From positions 3,697,501 through 3,761,500 of the forward strand of contig NZ_CP012945.1 in assembly GCF_001402915.1 (NCBI RefSeq): 64,000 nt of DNA. Direction: 5' to 3'. The stretch is from Devosia sp. A16. Its GTDB lineage: Bacteria > Pseudomonadota > Alphaproteobacteria > Rhizobiales > Devosiaceae. Position 1 is the stretch's first letter, and each line of letters begins with the position of its first letter. The position numbers and the translations under genes are program-made. The notes beneath the pieces were generated by a model. That model was not told where the DNA came from. It worked only from the letters and a program-made list of their open reading frames with translations, and did no database searches. Below, one piece after another: positions 34,637 through 42,742 of the stretch.

Positions 34637-34713
34637 TGGGGAAGCGCAAGGGAGGGCCGCCAGATGCGGCATCTACTCCGCCGAGCGGCGACCCAACCCG
34701 CACCAGCCGCCGA

Positions 34714-37611
34714 TCAGAGCTTCCCCCTGATGCCGGCGGTAATGCCGAGGCTGTAGCTGTCGCCCACGTGGCTGAGGCTGGTGCCGACATTGGCCTCGCC
34801 ATAGAGCGAGAGGGCGTCGCCGGCCCAGTTCACCGAGCCGCCGAGGCCGACGGTGCCCCAGAGCGGGTCGGCCTCGTTGACGAGGGTATCGGCGCCGACG
34901 CTGGTAGCGAGCCCGTCCAGGAACTCGTAGCTGAGGTTGGCGATGCCGTAGAGGTGGGTGCGGCCGGCTTCGCCGGAAGTGTCCTGCCACTCGGTTTCAT
35001 AGTCGGCGGAGAGGCCGAGACGGCCGATCAGGCTGTCGCCGCTCTGCAGCGAGACGGTCGAGCCGTAGGAGTCGAAGTTCTCGAAATCGACTGAGGAGTA
35101 GGCGAGCTGCGCCTGCGGGGTGACCGACCAGCCATCTCCCAGCGCCAGTTGTTGGCCGGCCTCGAGGCTGAGGGCGTAGCCGAAGCCGGCATTGCCGGAG
35201 ACCACAGGACCATCGAGCAGGTCGGCGCTGAGGGTGCTGTCGAACCAGTTCAGCTTGCCCTGCGCGTCGAGATAGAATCCCTCGCTGCCGTACCAGGTGA
35301 GCGTGGCGCCCAGGCCGAAGGCGGTGCCTTCGATGGCGCCATCGCCGGAGGCCGAGCTGATGGCGGCCGAGATGGTGCCGACCTGGAGGTTGACGCCGGC
35401 GACGACCGAGCCGTCCTCTGTCTCGCTGAGCACGCCATCGGCACCGGCCTGCAGCCGCCAGGTGTCGACGTCATAGCTGGCGCCGGTTGTCGAGTTGTCG
35501 GGGGCGAGCGAGGTGCGGCGGGCATCGATCCGGCCCCAGATGCCGTTGCCCTCGGCGCCGCCGGACCACGAGCGGTTGCCGATCCGTTGCTGCAGGCTTT
35601 CGCTGGTGTTGAACGACTGGAGCGCGGCGGCGGCATAGGTCTCGATGACCGGCGCGGCCGGCTGGAACACCGGAGTGTCGTCATCGGGGTTGAGGATCGA
35701 GCGCAGGTACCAGTCGCCATCGGCGTCAGTGAGGGTGCCCTGGTAGAGGCCGTAGAGATAGGCGCCGCCGATCACCGCCTGCTGGCCGTCATGGACGGTG
35801 TCGCCGAGGAGGCTGAACGTGCCGGTGGACGTGCCGACCACGTCGATGATCTTGATGCCGTCGGTGGTCTGCCCGCCGCCACCCCCGAGGTTGGTGACGC
35901 GCAGGTTGGTGGTGCCGGTGCTGTTGCCGGTGATCGTCAGCAGGTCGGTGAGGGAGCCGTCGCCGCCCAGAACGGTCTGGGTCTGCAGCAGCCCGCCAGC
36001 GCCGGTGTAGTCGCCGTCGATGGTCAGCATACCGATACCGTTGCTGCCGGGGGCGATGGCGCCACCCACGGCGAGGCTGGTGCTGCCGACGATGCCGGTG
36101 CCGGCAAGCGTGCCGCCCGTGACGTTCACCGTGCCGCCGAGCTCGCCGTTCACCTCGAGCATGCCGCCGCTGATCGTGGTGAGGCCGGAAAAGCCGAGCT
36201 GGTCGGCACCGAAGATGGTACGCCCGGCGATCTGGTTGATAGCGCCGGTGCCGTTGATCGGCAGGTCGAAGACGTAGCCGGTTTCGGTGTGGTTGAAGTT
36301 GACCTCGGCGCTTGCGGCGAGGGTGATGGCCAGAGCCTCCAGCGTGCCGGCTGCGGTGGCCGCTTCGCCCACCGCGCCGCCGATGTTGAGGGTGGCGTTG
36401 CTGTTGACGTTGGTGCCGCCGAGGATGAGCGCGGACGCGCCGCCGTTCACGACGACCTTGCCGTCATTGGCGATGGTAAGCGTGCCCGTGCCGGTGGTGC
36501 CGACGGTGATCGTGCCGGCACGGAGCTCGGACCCGGCTCCGGAAACGAGGGCCGCAAAGTTCGGCACGGCACCCCGGTTGCCGTTGGCGATGAAGGCGGA
36601 GGTCGCCGTGACGAGGCCGCCATCGGTCACCTGCAGCGTGCCCTGCTGCATGTAGAGCGTCTCAGCCTCGAGCTTCGATCCGGAGCCCGTGACGGTAGCG
36701 TGAAGAACTGCGCCGGCCGTTACTGTCGTCCCGGACGCTCCGAAATTGACGTGGGTCGCGGAGTCGAACAGGCCGCCATTCCGGATGTTGAGGAACGACT
36801 CGCCGCTCAGCGTGGCGTTGAGGCTACCGGTGAGGATCGCCGACCCGGCCCCGTCGACGGTGATGGTGCCGTTGCGGATGCGAATGCCCGCCGCACCCGT
36901 ATCCAGGCGACCCTGGTTTTCCACCAGCAGGGTGCCCTGGGACGTCCCGCCGCCGATATCGAGCGGATCGCTTCCGGTGGCGACAAGCTTCGTCCCTGCG
37001 CCCGAGATCGTGAGGCTCGCGACTTCGCCGGGATTGGTGCCGAGGCCCAGTTGCGTGATCGTCCCGCCCTGCGAGGTTCCGAACGTGATGACGCTGCCGC
37101 CGTTGACGAGCGTGTTGCCCCCGCCAAGGCCGAGCCGGGAGATGCCGGACGCGGTCACGCCGTTGATGATGAGCTGCCCGGCACCAAGCTTGCCGAACGC
37201 CTGCGGATTGAGGCCGCCGGTGCCCACGATGTTGCCGGTGAGGGTGAGCGTTGCGCCGCTTGCGACATTGAAGCTGGCGGCAGAACTGTAGGTGAGCGTG
37301 TTGGCGCCGGTGGCGATGGTGATGGCCTTGCCCGCGATCGCGGGGGGCGGGCTGGTTATGGAGAAGCTGCCGGTGAGCGTGATGGTCGAGGACGGATCGC
37401 CGCTCGCCTGGGCATCGCTGATCGCCTGGTACAGCTCCGTCTGGTTCGCCGCGGTGAATGCCGCCGCGCTCACCGGGGTCACCAGTGAAACGATCGCCAG
37501 CGTCAGCAACGAGACACCCGAGAAGAGGGGGGCAGCGCGCCCGGCCCCGCAGACGCGCGCGGCACGGCGCACGGTGCCTGCGGCACCGGCATTCGAACTC
37601 AGTCCTGTCAT
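34714..37611 (-). CDS. autotransporter, passenger plus beta-barrel (paralogue 1)
   Basis: A 965-aa autotransporter. A long basic leader and hydrophobic core ('GVSLLTLAIVSLVTPVSAAA') are followed by a passenger of Thr/Gly/Ala-rich beta-helix repeats ('ITGSGSKLEAETLYMQ'-like units, 'GTLTIANDGKVVVNGGASAL') and an outer-membrane barrel of about 280 residues ending 'DSYSLGITAGIRGKL'. The barrel starts near 'GNGIWGRIDARRTSLAPDNS'. Length and style fit surface-exposed passenger proteins. It lies downstream of the MurQ-importer-kinase operon on the same strand and upstream of its paralogue; its own leader repeat suggests separate control. Confidence 0.86.
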   Translation of the reverse strand: MTGLSSNAGAAGTVRRAARVCGAGRAAPLFSGVSLLTLAIVSLVTPVSAAAFTAANQTELYQAISDAQASGDPSSTITLTGSFSITSPPPAIAGKAITIATGANTLTYSSAASFNVASGATLTLTGNIVGTGGLNPQAFGKLGAGQLIINGVTASGISRLGLGGGNTLVNGGSVITFGTSQGGTITQLGLGTNPGEVASLTISGAGTKLVATGSDPLDIGGGTSQGTLLVENQGRLDTGAAGIRIRNGTITVDGAGSAILTGSLNATLSGESFLNIRNGGLFDSATHVNFGASGTTVTAGAVLHATVTGSGSKLEAETLYMQQGTLQVTDGGLVTATSAFIANGNRGAVPNFAALVSGAGSELRAGTITVGTTGTGTLTIANDGKVVVNGGASALILGGTNVNSNATLNIGGAVGEAATAAGTLEALAITLAASAEVNFNHTETGYVFDLPINGTGAINQIAGRTIFGADQLGFSGLTTISGGMLEVNGELGGTVNVTGGTLAGTGIVGSTSLAVGGAIAPGSNGIGMLTIDGDYTGAGGLLQTQTVLGGDGSLTDLLTITGNSTGTTNLRVTNLGGGGGQTTDGIKIIDVVGTSTGTFSLLGDTVHDGQQAVIGGAYLYGLYQGTLTDADGDWYLRSILNPDDDTPVFQPAAPVIETYAAAALQSFNTSESLQQRIGNRSWSGGAEGNGIWGRIDARRTSLAPDNSTTGASYDVDTWRLQAGADGVLSETEDGSVVAGVNLQVGTISAAISSASGDGAIEGTAFGLGATLTWYGSEGFYLDAQGKLNWFDSTLSADLLDGPVVSGNAGFGYALSLEAGQQLALGDGWSVTPQAQLAYSSVDFENFDSYGSTVSLQSGDSLIGRLGLSADYETEWQDTSGEAGRTHLYGIANLSYEFLDGLATSVGADTLVNEADPLWGTVGLGGSVNWAGDALSLYGEANVGTSLSHVGDSYSLGITAGIRGKL
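34735..34870. repeat. 136-bp near-identical segment, copy 2
   Basis: This is the partner of 32121-32256, offset by exactly 2614 bases, with one mismatch. It encodes the same C-terminal barrel strands of the upstream paralogue. Confidence 0.9.
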
Positions 37612-37635
37612 CTCAACTCTCGTTAGTTGGCGAAT

Positions 37636-37795
37636 GGCCTCGCCGGTGGTCCGCCCTATGCATTGTCAAGCTTTGATGCGACCAAATCGCTCAATCCGGA
37701 CAATGATTTATTCGCAATGATGACAACGTTAGCTCATGCTGGCCACCTTGGAAATGACACTATTGATCACAATTTGGCCGACTTTCGACTAAGCT
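37636..37795 (-). repeat. shared autotransporter leader, copy 2
   Basis: Blocks matching the leader of the downstream paralogue are GGCCTCGCCGGTGGTCCGCC at 37636-37655 and the AGCTTAGTCGAA...CCAAA block at 37773-37795 on the minus strand, about 162 bases before the start codon. The distal block overlaps the last codons of the kinase gene. Confidence 0.7.
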
Positions 37796-38709
37796 CGCAG
37801 GGCGAGGTCCAGTGTGCTGGTTTGCATCAGCGCTGCAGCCAATGCGGCGTCGGAGCGGCGGACGTGAACTGTCTCCGCGGCCAGCATCCGGCCGACCTGC
37901 TCTCTCACCACCAGGTGCAGGTCGAGCACCCGGCCAACCAGCACAACCGGAAGGCTGCGCGTGCGCCCGATCAGTGCTGTGGCGAGGCGGGCCAGCTCGG
38001 TGCCCGCGGTGCGCAGGATCGCTGCCGCGGCCGCATCGCCGCGGGTGGCGGCGCGAGCCACGGCAACGGAGAGCACGCCAATGCGACCGCGGTCGCCGCC
38101 ATAGACGTATTGGCGCACGTCATCCCAGGTGCTGCCGCCGATGGCGCCCAGCAACTCTTCGGCCAACACCGGGTCGCCGTCGAATGAAGCGTGGCGATCG
38201 AAGCCACGGTAGATGTGATCGATGGCCCGCAGCGCGATCCACGCGCCCGAGCCGGCATCGTCGATCAGCATGCCTCGACCACCGACGCGGATTCTCGATC
38301 CATCCGCGCCGATATGCAGGCCATACGAGCCGGTGCCGGCCGAAACCAGGTGCCCTTCACCCGGCGAGAACTGCTCGAGATAGGCGAGCGTCATATCGTC
38401 GACGGCAACGACGTTCGCAGGCGGAATGCCCAGCGGCTGGGCCAGCAACGCCCTGACGTCAGCCGCGGTGGAGGCGCCAAAGCCGGTCAGGCCTGCGGTG
38501 ACCCGCTCGACGCTGAGGCCCTGTTCAGCCAGAATGCGCGCGACATGCTGGACGGCGCCGGACAGCCGGTGCCTTTCCACGGGCTCGAACACGCGGCCCG
38601 ATGCCCCACCTGCCTCGCCGCGCGCAACCACAGCGCCCGAGGCGTCACATGCGACCCATCGGCTGGCGGTTCCGCCGATATCGAAGCCAAGCCGGACCGG
38701 GATACTCAT
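37789..38709 (-). CDS. BadF/BcrA-type sugar kinase (MurK/GlcNAc kinase-like)
   Basis: A 306-aa ASKHA-fold kinase. It has the phosphate 1 loop 'GFDIGGTASRWVACD', 'GLTGFGAST', 'GHLVSAGTGSYGLHIG' and 'GGRGMLIDDAGSGAWIALRA', the pattern of BadF/BadG/BcrA/BcrD-family GlcNAc and MurNAc kinases such as clostridial MurK. It probably phosphorylates the imported amino sugar at C6 in the cytoplasm. It ends the operon that also holds MurQ, which needs a 6-phosphate substrate, so MurNAc or a close relative is the inferred substrate. It starts 6 bp after the second permease stop. Confidence 0.82.
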   Translation of the reverse strand: MSIPVRLGFDIGGTASRWVACDASGAVVARGEAGGASGRVFEPVERHRLSGAVQHVARILAEQGLSVERVTAGLTGFGASTAADVRALLAQPLGIPPANVVAVDDMTLAYLEQFSPGEGHLVSAGTGSYGLHIGADGSRIRVGGRGMLIDDAGSGAWIALRAIDHIYRGFDRHASFDGDPVLAEELLGAIGGSTWDDVRQYVYGGDRGRIGVLSVAVARAATRGDAAAAAILRTAGTELARLATALIGRTRSLPVVLVGRVLDLHLVVREQVGRMLAAETVHVRRSDAALAAALMQTSTLDLALRA

Positions 38710-38715
38710 GACGGT

Positions 38716-39552
38716 CTAGCCCTTCACGGCGCCAGCCGACAGCCCGGCCACCAGGTAGCGCTGCACCACGAGGAAGAAGGCCAGTGCGGGCAGGGCGAAG
38801 ATCACTGCAGCCGCCATCATCTGACTCCAGTCGAGCGTGTACTCGCCGCGGAACGAGGTGAGGCCCACCGACAGCACCCATTGGTCCTGCGAGGCGATCA
38901 GCGTGCGGGCGAGGAAGAACTCGTCCCAGCCCGAGATGAACGACATCGCGACCACCACGACCAGGCCGGGCAGGGATAGCGGCAGGATCACCCGATAGAA
39001 GGCGCCCAACTGCGAGCAGCCGTCGATCATCGCCTGCTGCTCGATTTCGACCGGGATCTGGTCGAAGAAGCCTTTCAGCAGCCAGATGGCCAGCGGGAGG
39101 ATGAAGGCGGTGTCGGCGATCGCCAGACCAACAAGGCTGTTGTAGAGCCCGATCTGCTGGAAGATGACGAATAGCGGCACGACGATCAGCGCCGCGGGCA
39201 GCAGCTGCGAGAACAGGATGATGACGGTGAAGACCGAAGTGGTCCTGGTCTTGAAGCGCGACAGCGCATAGGCCGCATTGATGGCGATGATGGTCGAGAA
39301 CAGCGAGGTGCTGCCGGCAACGATCAGGGTGTTCAAGAGCCAACGGCCGATGTCGCGCTCCTCGAAGATGGTCCAGTAGGACTCGAGGCTGAACCCGCTC
39401 GGGATCAGGTGCGGCGGCCAGGTGAAGATGCTGTCGGTTTCGACCGAGGAGACGAACATCCAGTAGTAGGGGAAGAACACGATGGCTGCGCAGACCAGCG
39501 TCAGCACAAACCAGAACGCGTTGAGGATCGACTTCTTGCGCGTCGGGGTCAT
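38716..39552 (-). CDS. carbohydrate ABC transporter permease (MalG side)
   Basis: A 278-aa permease with six membrane segments. The EAA loop reads 'EIEQQAMIDGCSQLGAFYRV' and the C-terminus 'YLVAGLSAGAVKG' is the usual CUT1 ending. Its ATG overlaps the stop of the partner permease by 4 bp (ATGA). With the partner at 39549 and binding protein at 40521 it makes the importer of the MurQ operon. No ATPase gene is in the operon. Confidence 0.92.
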   Translation of the reverse strand: MTPTRKKSILNAFWFVLTLVCAAIVFFPYYWMFVSSVETDSIFTWPPHLIPSGFSLESYWTIFEERDIGRWLLNTLIVAGSTSLFSTIIAINAAYALSRFKTRTTSVFTVIILFSQLLPAALIVVPLFVIFQQIGLYNSLVGLAIADTAFILPLAIWLLKGFFDQIPVEIEQQAMIDGCSQLGAFYRVILPLSLPGLVVVVAMSFISGWDEFFLARTLIASQDQWVLSVGLTSFRGEYTLDWSQMMAAAVIFALPALAFFLVVQRYLVAGLSAGAVKG

Positions 39553-40442
39553 TTGGCCTGGTTGCTCCGCATGATGCTCCAGAAATAGACGAGGCTGAAC
39601 GCCAACAGGATCAGCAGCAGCACGGTGCCGACAGCAGCCGCGTAGCCGACGCGCTGGTACTCGAAGGCGGTATTGTAGGTCAGGACGGACAGCGTCTCGG
39701 TCGAGCGGGCAGGGCCGCCGCGGGTCATCGCATAGATCATGGTGACGCGCCGGAACGAGTTGAGGATCAGCAGCAGGATCAGGATGACGTTCACTGACCT
39801 GAGGCCGGGAAGCGTCACATGCACGAAGCGCGTCCACGCCCCGGCGCCGTCCATCTTCGCGGCTTCGTACTGTTCCTCGGGAATGGTCTGCAGGCCGGCG
39901 AGCAGGATCAGCATGGCCAGGGGGAACTGCTGCCAGGCGGTCAGCACGACAAGCGCCGGCAGCGCCAGATGCGATTGCGACAGCCATGCCTGCGGCTGCT
40001 CGATGACCCCGATCAGCACCAGCAGATAGTTGCCGACGCCGAATTGCGGATCGAGCATCCAGGCAAAGATCAGGACCGCGACGACTTCCGGGATCGCCCA
40101 GGGCAGGATGAAGATCGTCCGGATGAAGCCGCGGCCTTTGAAATCCCGGTTCAGCAGCAGGGCGAAGCCCAGGCCGAGAACATAGGTGCAGATCACCGAG
40201 GCGGCGCCGTAGATGGCGGTCACCTTGAGCGAGTTCCAGAAATACTCGTCCTGGAACAAGGCGTTAAAGTTGGCGAGCCCGATGAACTTGCCGGCCGAGT
40301 AGTTGAGGATCCTGGTGTTGAAGAAGCTCAGGGCGACGCCCTGCACGATGGGCCAGATCAGGATCACGGCAAGCAGGACCGCAACCGGACCAAGCAGCCA
40401 GATCGGCAGCCAGTTGATGCGTTGCGTGGTGGCTCGTGGCAT
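39549..40442 (-). CDS. carbohydrate ABC transporter permease (MalF side)
   Basis: A 297-aa permease with an N-terminal segment 'LLGPVAVLLAVILIWPIVQG', family loop 'GKFIGLANFNALFQDEYFW', EAA loop 'EQYEAAKMDGAGAWTRFVHV' and 'AMTRGGPARSTETLSVLTYN'. ATG at 40442 was chosen over GTG at 40454. It follows the binding protein gene by 78 bp and overlaps the second permease by 4 bp. Membrane partner for uptake of the amino-sugar-type ligand inferred from MurQ and the kinase. Confidence 0.92.
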   Translation of the reverse strand: MPRATTQRINWLPIWLLGPVAVLLAVILIWPIVQGVALSFFNTRILNYSAGKFIGLANFNALFQDEYFWNSLKVTAIYGAASVICTYVLGLGFALLLNRDFKGRGFIRTIFILPWAIPEVVAVLIFAWMLDPQFGVGNYLLVLIGVIEQPQAWLSQSHLALPALVVLTAWQQFPLAMLILLAGLQTIPEEQYEAAKMDGAGAWTRFVHVTLPGLRSVNVILILLLILNSFRRVTMIYAMTRGGPARSTETLSVLTYNTAFEYQRVGYAAAVGTVLLLILLAFSLVYFWSIMRSNQAK

Positions 40443-40520
40443 TGGCGTTCTCACATTGGAGCGCAGGAACGTCCCGGGGGCGGCGGGAGCCGTCCCTCGA
40501 AACGGGGAGTGGGGAGGCTG

Positions 40521-41765
40521 CTAGAGCGTTGCCTTCCAGTTTTCCAGCTTGGTCTGGAGGCTGTTCAGCCCGTCTTCGACCGACGCCTTGCCCGAATAGA
40601 TCTCCGACAGAGCGTCGACCACCATCTGACGGAACTCGGCGGCCTGGATCAGGTAGCCCGGAGGAGCGTAGCCGATGCCGCCCGGATACTGCGCTGCGAT
40701 ATCGGCCATCTTGCCGACCCAGGCATTCTTGGCGAGGAATTCGGGACTCGCCTGCACCTTGGTGCCGGGGATCTGCAGCAGATCCTCGAGCCAATGGCGC
40801 TGCGCATCCTCGCTGAGATAGGCGGTGAGCAGCTTGCAGGCGGCATCGGGGTTCGGCGACTTGGCCGGGATCACGTAGAATGCACCGCCGGTGATCGCGG
40901 CATGGGTCGGGGTCGGCACCACCTCGAAGTCGATGTCGGCCATCATTTCGGGCTTCTGGCTCTGCACCTGCGTCATCAGCCAGGGGCCCTCGAACATGAT
41001 GGCGACCTTGCCGTCGAGGAACAGGTCGCGCGCCTGGATCACACCGAGACCGACCGGGGCGAGTTGCTCGTCCATGAATCGCTTGATCCAGCCGATCGCC
41101 TCGATGTTCCTGGGGTCGTTGGCGGTGATGGTGCCATCGGGCTGCGACCAGTCAGAGCCGTAACCGAGCACCCACTGCATCGAGTTGATATAGACGTGCA
41201 GCGGTGCGGCCATGTCGTTGCCGAAGGCGTAGCCATAGGCGCCGGTCTTCTCCTTGACCGCCTTGGCGGCGGCGTAGAGTTCCTCGACCGTCTTGGGCAT
41301 CTCGGCGATGCCGGCATCGGCCAGTAGCTTCTTGTTTACCACCACCGACCAGGGGCTCATGGTGAGCGGCACGCCATAAGTCTTGCCGTCCACCTGGGCA
41401 AAGCTCACCGAAGGCAGCAGGCGGTCGCCGAAGCCGCCATCGGCGATGCACTGGTCGAGCGGAGCCAACGTGCCAGCGTCGATCATCGGCGGCAGCATGG
41501 AGGTGAAGGCGGTCATCAGGTCGGGCACCGCGCCACCGGCGATCTGCGTGGTGACGACCTTTTCGAAGTCGGCGGACGGAATCTGGGTCGGCGTGACCTT
41601 GATGCCTTCGGCCGCCTCGAACTGAGCGGTGTTCGTCTTGAACCAGACGCCCACATTGCCCTCTTCCCACATCCAGCTTGGAACGCTGAGGCTCTGTGCC
41701 TGGGCGCTCCCGATTGCGAGGCTCAGCGTCGCAGCTGCGGCAGCGGATAACAGAAGGTGTTTCAT
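40521..41765 (-). CDS. ABC transporter sugar-binding protein of the MurQ operon
   Basis: A 414-aa periplasmic binding protein. The signal peptide ('LLLSAAAAATLSLAIGSAQA') is followed by 'QSLSVPSWMWEEGNVGVWF' and 'GGAVPDLMTAFTSMLPPMID', then 'GKTYGVPLTMSPWSVVVNKK' and 'FEGPWLMTQVQSQKPEMM', all usual for CUT1 proteins. Its start overlaps the MurQ stop by 4 bp, so the two are translated together. This tight link ties the transported ligand to MurQ chemistry, that is MurNAc, an anhydro form or a small muropeptide sugar. The ligand has not been shown. Confidence 0.9.
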   Translation of the reverse strand: MKHLLLSAAAAATLSLAIGSAQAQSLSVPSWMWEEGNVGVWFKTNTAQFEAAEGIKVTPTQIPSADFEKVVTTQIAGGAVPDLMTAFTSMLPPMIDAGTLAPLDQCIADGGFGDRLLPSVSFAQVDGKTYGVPLTMSPWSVVVNKKLLADAGIAEMPKTVEELYAAAKAVKEKTGAYGYAFGNDMAAPLHVYINSMQWVLGYGSDWSQPDGTITANDPRNIEAIGWIKRFMDEQLAPVGLGVIQARDLFLDGKVAIMFEGPWLMTQVQSQKPEMMADIDFEVVPTPTHAAITGGAFYVIPAKSPNPDAACKLLTAYLSEDAQRHWLEDLLQIPGTKVQASPEFLAKNAWVGKMADIAAQYPGGIGYAPPGYLIQAAEFRQMVVDALSEIYSGKASVEDGLNSLQTKLENWKATL

Positions 41766-42721
41766 CTACTAGTCTCCCTTGCTTGTACGAATTCGGAGCC
41801 CCCGCCCCGTATCTGCGCCGCGTCCAAAGCGGCGCGGAGAATGCCTCGAGCTTCCGCCAGTCGCGCTGCCGCCTGCGGGGTGTCGAGTCCCGAGAGCAAC
41901 ACAAAAACGGCGAGCTTGGTGTTGTGGTTGGCGCCTGCCAGAGCTTCGCGGGCTTGCTCGGTGGAGCAGCCCGTCGCCTGCACGACAATGCGGACAGCGC
42001 GGGCCCGCAGCTTTTCGTTTGTCGCCCTCAGGTCGACCATCAGGTTGCCGAAGACCTTGCCCATTCGCACCATGCTGGCCGTTGTCAGCATGTTGAGGAT
42101 CAGTTTCTGTGCCGTCCCCGACTTCAGCCGGGTCGACCCGGCCAGAACTTCCGGCCCGACCTCTGCGGCAATCGAAATGTCCGCATCGCGCGTGATTGGG
42201 GAGCCGGGGTTGCAGGTAACGGCAATCGCCCTGGCCCCAAGGCTGCGAGCATAACGCAGCGCCGAGCCGGCATAGGGCGTTCTGCCCGATGCTGCGAGTC
42301 CCACCAGCACGTCGGTGGCGGCGAAGCCGATCCGTTGCAGGTCGGCTATCGCCGCTGCCTCGTCATCTTCCGCGCCTTCCACCGCATGTCGAAGGGCATG
42401 GTCGCCGCCGGCGATAAGGCCCACCACCATCGACTCGTCGACGCCGAAGGTGGGCGGGCATTCGGAGGCATCGAGAACGCCGAGGCGACCGCTGGTGCCG
42501 GCGCCGACATAGACCAGTCTGCCGCCGACGCTGAAAGCTGCAACGATGCAGCCGACCGCTTCCGCGACCTCGGGGAGGACTCTCGCGACAGCTGCCGCTA
42601 CTGCGTGATCCTCGCCATTCATTGCCCGAACGAGCTCGATCGCGCTCATGCGATCGAGCTGATCTGTCCGGGGGTTGCGCGCCTCCGACACCAGTCCTTC
42701 CAGTTCCGACAGCAGTTCCAC
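41762..42721 (-). CDS. murQ: N-acetylmuramic acid 6-phosphate etherase
   Basis: A 319-aa SIS-fold lyase that splits MurNAc 6-phosphate into GlcNAc 6-phosphate and D-lactate. It begins with the family signature 'SEARNPRTDQLDRMSAIEL' and shows 'GAGTSGRLGVLDASECPPTF' (catalytic Glu), the second acidic motif 'EGAEDDEAA', 'GLAASGRTPYAGSALRYAR' and 'AGSTRLKSGTAQKLILNML'. Length is slightly over the usual 300. It follows the oxidoreductase gene by 21 bp and overlaps the binding protein gene by 4 bp. No PTS transporter (MurP) is near; a kinase and ABC importer take its place. Confidence 0.93.
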   Translation of the reverse strand: MELLSELEGLVSEARNPRTDQLDRMSAIELVRAMNGEDHAVAAAVARVLPEVAEAVGCIVAAFSVGGRLVYVGAGTSGRLGVLDASECPPTFGVDESMVVGLIAGGDHALRHAVEGAEDDEAAAIADLQRIGFAATDVLVGLAASGRTPYAGSALRYARSLGARAIAVTCNPGSPITRDADISIAAEVGPEVLAGSTRLKSGTAQKLILNMLTTASMVRMGKVFGNLMVDLRATNEKLRARAVRIVVQATGCSTEQAREALAGANHNTKLAVFVLLSGLDTPQAAARLAEARGILRAALDAAQIRGGGSEFVQARETSR

Positions 42722-42742
42722 CTCGCTCTCCTCCCCGACAGC

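Noticed and set aside
35149-37488. Plus-strand open frame of 779 codons antisense to the autotransporter
   Set aside because: Composition is Ala/Gly/Asp/Arg without any fold signature; the minus-strand autotransporter has signal, repeats and barrel.
38716-39987. A longer permease start well upstream of 39552
   Set aside because: The extension is a shadow of the partner permease gene; the ATG at 39552 gives the normal length and a 4-bp ATGA overlap.
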